Assembly: GCA_002356455.1 (NCBI GenBank) | Contig: AP017968.1 | Location: forward strand, 2,976,001 to 3,040,000 | Length of the DNA stretch: 64,000 bases | Direction of reading: 5' to 3' | Source: Fusobacterium varium | GTDB lineage: Bacteria; Fusobacteriota; Fusobacteriia; Fusobacteriales; Fusobacteriaceae | Translations under genes and position numbers: made by a program | The notes under the pieces: generated by a model | Told to the model about the DNA's origin: nothing | Database searches by the model: none | The model's input: the letters and a program-made list of their open reading frames with translations, nothing else | Part shown: positions 17,535 to 26,070 of the stretch, piece after piece | How positions within the stretch are numbered: position 1 is the first letter of the stretch | How the letters are laid out: each line of letters opens with the position of its first letter

Positions 17535-18647
17535 TTAGAATGTAGTTGTAAATCCTGCTACAGCAACTGGCTGCCATCTCCAATCCTGAGAATCACTTCC
17601 ATATCTATATCCATTTGCATATTCAGCTCCTAGAGATACATAAGCTTTAAATGAATCAGTTACATTATATGAAGTAATTATCTGAGGCCAAGCATATAAA
17701 TTATATTTTGTATCTTCATATGTTTTTCCAATTAATCCAGCATCTGATTTATCAAAATTATTAGTTCTATATTCTCTTGCAAGAACATTTTCTGAATTCC
17801 AAGAATATGGATCTAATCCACCTTCAAAATAAAAATCTACATTAAGTTTTCCATTTGAATATAGATTAGTTGTATTATATAAATATGCTTCTACATCTAC
17901 TCCAAAGTTATCATCTACAGTGCTATTTTTACCTGTTTGTTGATCTTTACCATAGAAATGTTGAGTTGCATATACATTAAATTCAAATGAGAATCCTAAT
18001 GGGAATTCATGCATTGTATATAAGTCTACACCTATTTGATTATCATAATCGTCATTATTTGAAACCCATGCATATTTATATTTTGGAGCTACTACAAAAT
18101 CTGTAGTTTTTACAAAATCGTTATTGAACATATATTCAGCAAAATTAAATCTTGCTTGATATTCTAATTCTTGAGAATCATCATCATGTCCATTATCTTG
18201 ATAGTGAATTCTTGAAGTAAGATTTACCTTAGAATCTCCTAAATATCCATGATTATAGAAATATCTAAATCTTGACTGTGTTCCATCCATTCCTTTATCT
18301 TCTTTGTTTCCTGTTGAATTCCAACTATTATAATCTCTTATTCTGTACTCTAATGACTGATTTTCTGTCATATTAATTTTACCTTTTAATTCAACTCTTC
18401 CATAGTTATTACTTTTCCCATCATTTTTATAGTTTAACTCTTCTGCATCACCATAATATTTGTAATGTAAATTTACATAACCATTTGGTCTAAATCCTTC
18501 TTCCTTATCTCTGTAGACAATAACTTCTTTTTCAACTACTTTTACTGGTGCCTCTTCAACTACAACTGGAGCAGGTACAACTTCTTTAGCTTGTGCCATT
18601 GCTGCAACTGTTAAAAATGCACCAACTAATAATAAAGATTTTTTCAT
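17535..18647 (-). CDS. FomA-like major outer membrane porin
   Basis: A 370-residue outer membrane protein. A cleavable signal peptide ends at about AMAQA-KEVV. A Pro/Val-rich spacer (about 22-50) leads to VIVYRDKEEGFRPNGYVNLHYKYYGD, which closely follows the N-terminal pattern of fusobacterial FomA. The rest consists of alternating Tyr/Trp/Asn-rich beta-strands and ends in AVAGFTTTF, with the terminal Phe recognised by the Bam complex. It likely forms a general diffusion porin and is a candidate adhesin. The AGGGGG ribosome binding site is strong. Confidence 0.85.
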   Translation of the reverse strand: MKKSLLLVGAFLTVAAMAQAKEVVPAPVVVEEAPVKVVEKEVIVYRDKEEGFRPNGYVNLHYKYYGDAEELNYKNDGKSNNYGRVELKGKINMTENQSLEYRIRDYNSWNSTGNKEDKGMDGTQSRFRYFYNHGYLGDSKVNLTSRIHYQDNGHDDDSQELEYQARFNFAEYMFNNDFVKTTDFVVAPKYKYAWVSNNDDYDNQIGVDLYTMHEFPLGFSFEFNVYATQHFYGKDQQTGKNSTVDDNFGVDVEAYLYNTTNLYSNGKLNVDFYFEGGLDPYSWNSENVLAREYRTNNFDKSDAGLIGKTYEDTKYNLYAWPQIITSYNVTDSFKAYVSLGAEYANGYRYGSDSQDWRWQPVAVAGFTTTF

Positions 18648-18677
18648 AAAAATACCCCCTGTACTTTTTTATATTAA

Positions 18678-18699
18678 ATTATACATGCTTTATGAGCAT
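18678..18699 (-). promoter_or_regulatory. Porin promoter with an overlapping inverted repeat
   Basis: TATAAT on the minus strand (18683-18678), 30 nt ahead of the porin start. ATGCT (18685-18689) and AGCAT (18695-18699) form an inverted repeat touching its upstream edge. A second perfect repeat, GGCAGT (18717-18722) with ACTGCC, lies further upstream. Confidence 0.45.
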
Positions 18700-19063
18700 C
18701 ATAATAATTTACTTAAGGCAGTTTTAATCTGGGAATTTTGTCACTGCCCTGTCTTAAATTCAAGAAAAATCAGCACTATTACCTTTTCTTTCATAATGAT
18801 AATATAATATGAAATTATGAATTTTTTATGAATTAAATATATTTTTTTCTACACATTACATCACTAAACGCTCATAATAAAATCATGAATTTACTATTGC
18901 AAAGTAAAGGGGCTGTTGCAAATTAGTGATTGATAAACTAATTTGTGCAGCCTCTCTTATTTTACATAAAAAAATAGAAATCTATTTTATAGATTTCTGC
19001 TAATTTATATTTTTATATTTATTTTTAAGTATCAAAAAAAGAAGTAGATGATTTTTTATTTAT

Positions 19064-20542
19064 CTAAGCTACTTTTAATGAGTGAAGTGTTGTTCCTAAG
19101 CGATTATTTATATTTCTGCTTAGATATCTGTTGAAGTTGTAAGCGATACAAAACAAACATATTTCTCTTAAAACACTTTTTTTACTTCGAACTTTTAATT
19201 TTCGCAATTTCATATCTTCTTTCAAAACTGCAAAAGCACCTTCTACTTGAATACTTCTGTTCATTCTTAATTGTTTTCCATAATTGCTTGATACATTCTC
19301 TTTTGATTTATTTGATAAAATTCTAAATCTCGCATTGTACTTAATTTTTTTGTTAGTTTCAGGATTCCAAAAATATTGAACTGTATTATTTTTGTTAGAG
19401 TATAGAAATTCTAATTCTAATCCATCTTTTCTAAATAGCTTATTTTCAGAATGATTATATATTAAATTTTCTACTCTGTTTAAATCATTTTTAAACTTTC
19501 TGATTTTAGATTTTTCAAAATATATTGGTTTTATGTATGAAGTATAGTCCATTTTTTCCAAATATTCATAATTTGAAATACTTTCATATCCTGCATCAGC
19601 TACAATATTTTTAATTTCTAAATTTTGAGATGAAATTTTCTCTAAAAATGGAATCAAAGTTTTAGAATCAGAAGGGTTAGAAAAAATTTCATATGAAGAA
19701 ATATATTCACTAATCACTCCTATTTGTAGATTATATCCAGGTTTTAATTGACCATTTCTCATATGGTCATCTTTCATTCTCATAAAAGTAGCATCTATAT
19801 CAGTTTTTGAATAGCTATTTCTACCATTAAGATTTTTAAAATGATTAGAATATTTTTGATACTTTTCTAAGTATTCTGCGCATAATTCTAAATACTTTTG
19901 CTCTTTAGATTTTCTCTTTCCTCTACCTTTGACTATTTGAAAATTCAAATTAGAAAGATATGAATATATTTCAAGGAAGTTGTCATATTGTAAGTTGAAA
20001 TCATCATTAAAATTTGAAATTAATTCAAGAATTTTTTCATCTAATCTAGTTCTATATTTCTCAATAGATTTTTTCCAAACAAATGTATATTTATTAGCAT
20101 ATGCTTCAATTTTAGTGCCATCAATATATATTGTTTCAGTGGAAATATTTTCCATTTCAAAAATTTTTTCAACGAATTGTTCAAATAGATCTGGAAGAAT
20201 ATCTTCAGTTTTTACTAAGAATCTAGAAATAGTAGAGTGATCAGGAATTTTAGAATCTTGTAAAAGAAACCTAAATTTAATATTTTCATGGCAAGCCATT
20301 TCTATATCTCTAGTAGAAGTTAAATTGCGCGAATAGGCATAAACAATGATAGAAAACATTCTGATAGGATGTACCTTTGTTTTGTAAGAAAATACTTGCA
20401 TTAAACTACTAAAATCTAATCCCTCCAATATTGAGCTAAGTTTTCTTACAGGATCATTATCAGAAATTTCATATTGTAAAAAGTTAAAAAGTTTAGGTTG
20501 ATTTAATTGAAAAAAAATGTTATTATTAGTTGGTTTTTGCAT
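19064..20542 (-). CDS. IS1182-family transposase
   Basis: A 492-residue DDE transposase. The N-terminal DUF772-like domain contains HPIRMFSIIVYAYSRN and PDHSTISRF. The catalytic acids appear in YIDGTKIEAYANKY, VADAGYESISNYEYLEK and VEGAFAVLKEDMKLRK. The frame is uninterrupted, so the element may be active. Confidence 0.93.
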   Translation of the reverse strand: MQKPTNNNIFFQLNQPKLFNFLQYEISDNDPVRKLSSILEGLDFSSLMQVFSYKTKVHPIRMFSIIVYAYSRNLTSTRDIEMACHENIKFRFLLQDSKIPDHSTISRFLVKTEDILPDLFEQFVEKIFEMENISTETIYIDGTKIEAYANKYTFVWKKSIEKYRTRLDEKILELISNFNDDFNLQYDNFLEIYSYLSNLNFQIVKGRGKRKSKEQKYLELCAEYLEKYQKYSNHFKNLNGRNSYSKTDIDATFMRMKDDHMRNGQLKPGYNLQIGVISEYISSYEIFSNPSDSKTLIPFLEKISSQNLEIKNIVADAGYESISNYEYLEKMDYTSYIKPIYFEKSKIRKFKNDLNRVENLIYNHSENKLFRKDGLELEFLYSNKNNTVQYFWNPETNKKIKYNARFRILSNKSKENVSSNYGKQLRMNRSIQVEGAFAVLKEDMKLRKLKVRSKKSVLREICLFCIAYNFNRYLSRNINNRLGTTLHSLKVA

Positions 20543-20606
20543 AGGTATATTATATTAGAAATTTGAAAAAATTTTTAGTATTTTATACCTTTTTTTATTT
20601 TAAAAG

Positions 20607-20644
20607 AAAAAGCTGACAGGAAGAAAACTTCAAGTCAGCTTTTT
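20607..20644. terminator. Terminator inside the IS, upstream of the transposase
   Basis: AAAAAGCTGAC (20607-20617) and GTCAGCTTTTT (20634-20644) form a perfect 11-bp stem with T runs in both directions. It would stop outside transcripts from reaching the transposase gene. Confidence 0.75.
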
Positions 20645-20701
20645 GGGTAATTGGGCTATTTTGAATTTGCAACAGCCTCAGTCATTTTTATATTTTATTT
20701 A

Positions 20702-20992
20702 TTATACTGCTGTATATATTCTCACATCAGGATCTGTAATCCATAAAGGCTGTAAACCAATAAAAACATCATTTTTAAACATATCACTTTTTAAATATGA
20801 TTTTGCATTTTCAATACTGTCAAAACCATGTAAAACTTGTACATCTTCGTCCCTTATGAGTAATTCTTTAGAAATGGCTCCTTTTATTTCTTTTAAAAAA
20901 GGCTCACGATAATCATTATAAACTTTTGCTGCTGCTGGCCTATTTAGTGAGTTAATAATCATTGTGATTTCAAGAAAAACTTTAGCTTCCAT
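20702..20992 (-). CDS. Small protein resembling ABM / dimeric alpha-beta barrel proteins
   Basis: A 96-residue protein with no signal peptide. The pattern beta (KVFLEITMIIN), helix (AAAKVYNDYREPFLKEI), beta (VQVLHGFDSIENAKSYLKS) and a final beta strand suggests a ferredoxin-like dimeric barrel, as in antibiotic biosynthesis monooxygenase-like proteins. The fold call is inference; I do not recognise the family with certainty. It lies downstream of an HxlR-type regulator gene, whose targets are often small oxidoreductases. GGAGG precedes the ATG. The IS1182 element begins 24 nt after its stop and may have displaced its terminator. Confidence 0.6.
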   Translation of the reverse strand: MEAKVFLEITMIINSLNRPAAAKVYNDYREPFLKEIKGAISKELLIRDEDVQVLHGFDSIENAKSYLKSDMFKNDVFIGLQPLWITDPDVRIYTAV

Positions 20993-21026
20993 TTTTTACC
21001 TCCATGTAATATATGATTGTTATAAA

Positions 21027-21097
21027 GTAACTAAAGTATAACACAGCAACTAAAAATAATTAATATATTAGCAAATTTATTAGTAACTAATAAATTT
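21027..21097 (-). promoter_or_regulatory. Promoter and probable HxlR operators of the 96-aa gene
   Basis: On the minus strand TTAATT (21063-21058), 17 nt, TATACT (21040-21035). The plus strand carries GTAACTAA at 21027-21034 just past the -10, GCAACTAA at 21046-21053 within the spacer, and GTAACTAA at 21083-21090 in the middle of a perfect 25-bp palindrome (21073-21097). The arrangement suggests repressor sites. Confidence 0.5.
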
Positions 21098-21109
21098 AAT
21101 AGTTTTTAT

Positions 21110-21490
21110 TTAATTTAAATGGGGACATGTTTTACAGGCTGGTAATTTTTTTTCTATATTTTCTTCATTGTGATTTCTTGACCATATACAAATGCTTTGT
21201 AATATAGGAAGTACTGATTTTCCCTTTATTGTTAAAGAATACTCCACTTTTGGAGGAATTTCATTATATTGCTTTCTATCTATCATATCTGCTTCTATCA
21301 ACTCTTTTAACATAGCAGCAAGAACTGCATCTGTAATATTTCCCAATTCTTTTCTTATTTCATTATATCTCATACATTCTTTAACAGAAAGGACACAGAT
21401 AATTCTTGATTTCCATTTTCCTCCAAATATATCAAGCCCATATTCTATTGGACACATCATTTCTTTTTCAAGTTTATGTTCATACTTCAT
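21110..21490 (-). CDS. HxlR-family transcriptional regulator
   Basis: A 126-residue winged-helix regulator: CPIEYGLDIFGGKWKSRIICVL, MRYNEIRKELGNITDAVLAAMLKEL and IPPKVEYSLTIKGKSVLPIL are the HxlR hallmarks. The conserved N-terminal Cys (residue 13) is kept; in HypR/QorR-type members it senses electrophiles or disulphide stress. Two further Cys are in the C-terminal CKTCPHLN. The ATG at 21490 is used because AGGAGA lies before it. The IS91-like element begins only about 50 nt upstream. Confidence 0.9.
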   Translation of the reverse strand: MKYEHKLEKEMMCPIEYGLDIFGGKWKSRIICVLSVKECMRYNEIRKELGNITDAVLAAMLKELIEADMIDRKQYNEIPPKVEYSLTIKGKSVLPILQSICIWSRNHNEENIEKKLPACKTCPHLN

Positions 21491-21624
21491 AAATTCTTCT
21501 CCTTCTATAAATTTTATACAAATTAGATTATAAAAAAAGCTGAGTAACATTTAAAAAAATGTTTTACTCAGCTCTCTTTTTTGTATAATATAGTTACCAC
21601 CCTAATTATACAAAGGAGACATTC

Positions 21625-22833
21625 ATGCAAATCAAACATATTATCTCTAAAATCAATATAACAAATCTTTTAGGTAAAATCAAGAAATATTTTAAAAATG
21701 AACATTTTGAGGATGTTAAACAGACTATTCAAAAATTCTTAGCTTGTTCTATTGATAAATCTTTTCTCTCTCTTCAATGCCCTAATTGTCATGAGGCGCA
21801 TAAAATTAAAGTTACTTATAAATCTAGATTTTGTCCTTCCTGTGGTAAACGTTATTCTGCTGTTTGAACTGAAAAAACTTCCACTTCTCTTATTGATGTT
21901 AAACATAGAAGTGTCCTTTTTACTATTCCTGAAGAACTTAGAATGTTTTTCTTCTATGATAGAGACCTTTTAACTAAGCTTGCTTATGCTGTTAATGATG
22001 TTTTTAAATATCAATTTCATAACATTAAAGCAAAAAATCAAAGAATTCATAAAATTTCAAAATATTCCTCTAAATACTTTACTAACTCAGATATCATTCA
22101 TTATGGATTGATTACTGTTATTCATACCTTTGGGCGCGATCTTAAATGGAACCCTCATATTCATGCTATTGTTACTTTAGGTGGATTCAATAAAAACTTC
22201 CAATTTCTTGAAAAAAAATATTTTCATGTCAATTCCATTGCTGGACAATGGAAAAAAATGGTTATTGATATTGTTAAATCTGGAAATTATGACAAGCCTG
22301 AAATTAAAGCTAAAGCTTATGCTGCTGCTAACTACCTTTATCGCAAAAATACAAGATTCTTTTTCAATGTTGCAAAAAATGATTTAAATAATAATATTCA
22401 TGCAATTAAATATATTGGCAGATATCTATCAAGAGCTCCTATCGCAGAATATAAAATTATTGATTTCTATGATAATAAGGTTACTTTCTATTATGAAAGT
22501 CTTGCTGATGATAAACAAAGAATTGAACTTACTTTAGATGCGGAAACATTTCTTTCCAAATTAATTATTCACATTCCCCCTAAACATTTCAAAATGATTA
22601 GGCGCTTTGGAATCTATTCTAGAAATATTAAATCAGAACTTAAAAACATCATGAAATTCATGAGAAAATATGTCTCTAAATATTCCAATTTTACTTTTTA
22701 TCAACTTGAAATATGGAAAACTTTTGGAGTAAATCCTTTTTATTGTTTTAAATGTAATACCAGAATGAAAGTTAAAAAAATATCATATTTTAATATACAT
22801 ACAGGCTCCATTTGCTGGAAAGAATATCGCTAA
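21625..22833 (+). pseudogene. IS91-like transposase interrupted by an in-frame TGA
   Basis: A zinc-ribbon (CPNCHEAHKI and CPSCGKRYSAV, first 80 codons) and an HUH/Y2 transposase domain lie in one frame. They are separated only by TGA at 21865-21867, at a place where related proteins would have Trp (RYSAVWTEK), consistent with a single TGG to TGA change. Downstream are the HUH motif (PHIHAIVTLGG) and the double tyrosine YIGRYLSR. The full frame would be 402 codons. A partial protein could start at the ATG at 21943. Likely inactive unless the stop is read through. Confidence 0.8.
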
Positions 22834-22859
22834 AAAGCTGATTAACAATCAGCTTTTTT
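22832..22859 (+). terminator. Terminator at the right end of the IS91-like element
   Basis: A 12-bp stem AAAAAGCTGATT / AATCAGCTTTTTT with a 3-nt loop and T run, directly at the transposase stop codon. Confidence 0.75.
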
Positions 22860-22968
22860 GTGCTGTCAATTTTAATCTTATTCAATTAATATATCTAATA
22901 TGAATACAAAATAATTAACATTTTTTATTTTTTTAACAAATTTATCAAATTATAATTTCCTAAGAAAT

Positions 22969-22994
22969 AAAAAAAGCTCCATTGATATGGAGCT
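22969..22994 (-). terminator. Terminator after the L,D-transpeptidase-like gene
   Basis: AGCTCCAT and ATGGAGCT form a perfect 8-bp stem with a 4-nt loop, followed on the minus strand by TTTTTTTATTTC. Confidence 0.8.
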
Positions 22995-23026
22995 GATTTA
23001 CTTAATCCTATTGTTTATATATTTTA

Positions 23027-23683
23027 TTATAAAGATGCATAACTGCTTTTTTCATAGTAGTGCCTGTCATTACCTATAATAAATAAAACTGTTCTGTCCT
23101 TTATAGAATCTATAACATCTCTCGAAATGGTAGTTGGTATAGCTGGACACCCTTCACTTCTTCCAAGAAATCCATATTTTTCTATAAAATCAGGTTCTGC
23201 ATAATCTGCTCCATGAACAACTATGTTTCTGCTAAGAGCATTTGAATTTATTCCAGCTTCTAATCCTTTTAATCTTAAAGAATATCCATTGCTTCCAACA
23301 TATGAATCATTTGTCATATAAAATCCTAATGAACTCATATATGAATTTTTATTATTTGAAAAATTAAGAGCTGAAGTTAATCCAGAGTTTTTTCCATGTG
23401 TTACATATGTGCTGTAAGTAACCTTTCTTCTATTGAGATCTAACACAAAAAATCTTTCAACATTTGATGGTTTTGTATAATCAATTATTGTAAGAAGTCC
23501 TTCTCTCTTATCAGGTATCTGCATATAACCTTTATATGCCTTTCTAAAAATTGTGTACTCAATTTTCTGATTTAAATTTAAATCACTATACATTTTTTGA
23601 ATATAACCTTCCTCCAGGTTTCTTTCTGCTCCAAAAGACAAAGTGCTAAACAAAGTTAACGCTAACAAAACTTTTTTTATCAT
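23027..23683 (-). CDS. Secreted murein L,D-transpeptidase-like protein (YkuD_2 type)
   Basis: A 218-residue protein with a signal peptide (about residues 1-18, ending LSFGA). The catalytic region contains H157 (IVVHGADYA) and C179 (GRSEGCPAIP), the HxxGA...S-x-GCPA motif of the YkuD_2 family. The role is likely 3-3 crosslinking or trimming of peptidoglycan in the periplasm; activity is not shown for most of the family. It is a single-gene unit divergent from the OLD-type gene. AGGAGG is 13 nt from the ATG, longer than usual here. Confidence 0.87.
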   Translation of the reverse strand: MIKKVLLALTLFSTLSFGAERNLEEGYIQKMYSDLNLNQKIEYTIFRKAYKGYMQIPDKREGLLTIIDYTKPSNVERFFVLDLNRRKVTYSTYVTHGKNSGLTSALNFSNNKNSYMSSLGFYMTNDSYVGSNGYSLRLKGLEAGINSNALSRNIVVHGADYAEPDFIEKYGFLGRSEGCPAIPTTISRDVIDSIKDRTVLFIIGNDRHYYEKSSYASL

Positions 23684-23795
23684 AACTATACACTGTCCTC
23701 CTAGAAAATTTTTATATATAGAAAGTTTACATTGAAATTATATTTTTTTTCCGTTAAAATGTCAATAGAAATAAATATATAGAAAGGAGTTTTTT

Positions 23796-25139
23796 ATGTA
23801 TTTGAAAAAATTAAAAATTGTCAATTGGCAGTGTATAGAATATACAAAAGTTGATTTTGAGAATCTTATGCTTTTTATAGGACCAGCTAATAATGGAAAA
23901 TCCAGTATTATGTCTTCTATAATGTTTTTTTTAGGCTATCGTAATTTAAGAACAAAAGATATACGGAATCAAAATATTCCCTTAGAACTAGAAGGAAGCT
24001 TTTCTAATTTTTCTAGAAAAACATTTAATGAATTAAAAGACTATATATATAACAAGGAATTAAAAATAAGAATAATTAAATATCCCAATCATGAAATTCA
24101 ATATAAAATAGGTAAAAATAGGGACTGGACTGAAATAAATTATAATACATATATAAATATTGTTTCTAATATTCCCATTCTTTTTATTCCACCTTTCGCA
24201 GAAAATGAGCAGGCAGAATATTTTATCACTTCTTTTTTAAATATATTGAAAAAAAGAAATATAGATGAAAAATTTGTATTAAAAGAAATGAAAAATTTAT
24301 CTGATACTTTAACAGCTGAATATGTGAGTAAAGGTTTATATAGATCCTTATTATTTGAGTTATTTAGAGCATTAGCTACAGAATCTAAAAAAATTGAAAC
24401 AAGTATTATAGGAAATACTATGATATTTTTTGAAGAACCAGAATTATATCTTCATCCACAAGCTGAAAAAGAATTATATGATTGTTTCATTGCATTAAGT
24501 AAATTAGGACTGCAATTATATATTTCTACTCATTCAAGTAATTTTATAAGTTTAAAACACTATAAATCCATATGTATTATAAGAAATGCTGACAATGGAA
24601 GCAGAGCTTTTCAATTTAAAGGAAACCTTTTCTCTGGAGATGAAGTAAAATATTTTAATATGAACTACTGGATAAATCCTGATCGAAGTGAACTCTTCTT
24701 TGCTAAAAAAGTCATTTTAGTAGAAGGTCAAACAGACAAAATAGTTCTTGGATATCTTTCTAAAAAATTAGGAATTTACAAATATGATTATTCTATTCTT
24801 GAATGCGGTAGTAAAAGTATCATCCCACAATTTATAAAGCTTTTAAATGCTTTTAAATTGCCATATGTTGCTATTTATGATAAAGATAATCATTTTTGGA
24901 GAACTGAATTAGAAATAGAAAATTCAAATTTAAAAAATCACTCTATCCAGAAAAGTATCAATTATGACTTTGGTGATTTTATTGAATTTGATAATGACAT
25001 AGAAGAAGAGCTTTATAGTGAAAAAAGAGAAAGAAAAAATTATAAAAATAAACCTTTTAATGCACTTAAAACAGTTTCAGAAGAAAACTATGCAGTACCA
25101 GCTCAATTAGAACAGAAAATAAGAAAAATATTTAGTTAA
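23796..25139 (+). CDS. OLD-family ATP-dependent nuclease (ATPase plus Toprim)
   Basis: A 447-residue protein. The ABC-type ATPase half has Walker A GPANNGKS (29-36), Walker B FFEEPELYLHPQAE (211-224) and the H-loop STHSSNF. The C-terminal Toprim nuclease has E310 (ILVEGQTDK) and D362/D364 (AIYDKDN). No UvrD-like helicase follows, so it is a class 1 OLD protein. Founding member P2 Old blocks other phages, and related proteins act in defence or repair; this role is inference. At 447 residues it is compact. The next gene, a CHAP protein, starts 23 nt later and is probably co-transcribed. Confidence 0.88.
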   Translation: MYLKKLKIVNWQCIEYTKVDFENLMLFIGPANNGKSSIMSSIMFFLGYRNLRTKDIRNQNIPLELEGSFSNFSRKTFNELKDYIYNKELKIRIIKYPNHEIQYKIGKNRDWTEINYNTYINIVSNIPILFIPPFAENEQAEYFITSFLNILKKRNIDEKFVLKEMKNLSDTLTAEYVSKGLYRSLLFELFRALATESKKIETSIIGNTMIFFEEPELYLHPQAEKELYDCFIALSKLGLQLYISTHSSNFISLKHYKSICIIRNADNGSRAFQFKGNLFSGDEVKYFNMNYWINPDRSELFFAKKVILVEGQTDKIVLGYLSKKLGIYKYDYSILECGSKSIIPQFIKLLNAFKLPYVAIYDKDNHFWRTELEIENSNLKNHSIQKSINYDFGDFIEFDNDIEEELYSEKRERKNYKNKPFNALKTVSEENYAVPAQLEQKIRKIFS

Positions 25140-25162
25140 AGAAAATATCTTGGGGGGATCAT

Positions 25163-25759
25163 ATGGCTAGCTTAATTTTTCATAAAAAGAAAAAGAAACG
25201 TACTTTACCAAAAATTATTTTAATTATTATAATAGGAATCATATTTTTTAAAATGAAAGTAGATAAAGAAGTTGGAAAAGAGTTAGATAGTTTTAATAAT
25301 GTAAAAATTTATTTTAATGGATTCCCAACAAAATCTTTTGGAAGAAACCTTTCTGAGGATGGATATAATATTGGAATGAAATATCAATGTGTTGAATTTA
25401 TAAAAAGATACTATTTTGAATACTATAACCATAAAATGTCTGATACTTATGGAAATGCTAAAGATTTCTATAATGCCGAATTAAAAGATGGAGATATGAA
25501 TGTTAAAAGAGGATTACTGCAGTTTTCTAATCCTAGTTTCAAAAAACCTTCTGTTGGAGATATAGTAATATTCAAACCATACATTTTAAATCCTTATGGG
25601 CATGTTGCTATAATATCTAATGTTGAAGATGATAATATTGAAATTGTTCAACAAAATGTTTGGAAAAAAACTAGAGAAAAATTTAAACTTACTTCTGAAA
25701 ATAATAAGTGGTCTATAAACTCTAAAAGAATTATTGGAAGATTATCTCTTCCTGAATAA
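25163..25759 (+). CDS. Membrane-anchored CHAP-domain amidase/peptidase
   Basis: A 198-residue protein. A basic N-terminus (HKKKKKR) and a single hydrophobic segment (about 14-30) anchor it, leaving the CHAP domain outside. The catalytic Cys is C76 (YQCVEFIKRYY) and the His is H147 (YGHVAIISNV). CHAP enzymes split peptidoglycan amide bonds or glutathionylspermidine. It is probably co-transcribed with the OLD-type nuclease gene and followed by a good terminator. Confidence 0.85.
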   Translation: MASLIFHKKKKKRTLPKIILIIIIGIIFFKMKVDKEVGKELDSFNNVKIYFNGFPTKSFGRNLSEDGYNIGMKYQCVEFIKRYYFEYYNHKMSDTYGNAKDFYNAELKDGDMNVKRGLLQFSNPSFKKPSVGDIVIFKPYILNPYGHVAIISNVEDDNIEIVQQNVWKKTREKFKLTSENNKWSINSKRIIGRLSLPE

Positions 25760-25768
25760 ACAAAGATT

Positions 25769-25801
25769 GAGCCTGACAAAATAATTTAGTCAGGCTCTTT
25801 T
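25769..25801 (+). terminator. Terminator after the CHAP gene
   Basis: GAGCCTGAC (25769-25777) and GTCAGGCTC (25789-25797) form a perfect 9-bp stem followed by TTTTC. Confidence 0.8.
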
Positions 25802-26070
25802 CATTAAAAAACGTTTTATTTTAGTTTTATTTATTTTATTTTTTAACTTTTAATAAGTAAATAGTTCATTTTTTTATTTTTTTATTAAAATTTAAAAAAA
25901 TAGTTTACTAACAAATATGCCTATTTATCGCTAATTGTAAAGTAGTTTACTTTTAAGTTTATTAAAATATGCAAAGAGTTTAAAATTTGATGCTTTTCTA
26001 TCTATAAATAAAAAAATAAATCTTATATAATTCAAGTATCAAACTCTTATAAAGCTTTAGGAGGTAAAAA
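25802..26070. other. Upstream region of the ROK-sulfatase-symporter operon
   Basis: About 270 nt of A/T-rich non-coding DNA. It contains two direct copies of TAGTTTACT (25901-25909 and 25943-25951), 42 nt apart, and a TATAAT near 26028. A clear -35/-10 pair could not be fixed. Confidence 0.45.

Larger units (their letters stand above)
18911..20677 (-). mobile_element. IS1182-family insertion sequence
   Basis: A complete element bounded by the 14-bp inverted repeat GGCTGTTGCAAATT (18911-18924, and its complement at 20664-20677) with one transposase gene. The left repeat sits in a longer subterminal hairpin (18911-18953). A perfect 11-bp stem with T runs (20607-20644) sits upstream of the transposase. 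I see no convincing target duplication. It is inserted between the porin promoter region and the 96-aa gene, ending 24 nt past that gene's stop codon. Confidence 0.88.
21537..22860 (+). mobile_element. IS91-like element (Y2 HUH transposase)
   Basis: A stretch holding one disrupted transposase frame between two strong hairpins: 21539-21572 on the left and 22832-22859 (AAAAAGCTGATT with AATCAGCTTTTTT) on the right. IS91-type elements have no terminal inverted repeats, so the ends given are the hairpins and are approximate. Confidence 0.6.

Noticed and set aside
21865-21867. TGA in the IS91-like transposase as a selenocysteine codon
   Set aside because: The position suits Trp in the RYSAV-W-TEK context, and no SECIS-like hairpin follows; a TGG to TGA mutation is simpler.
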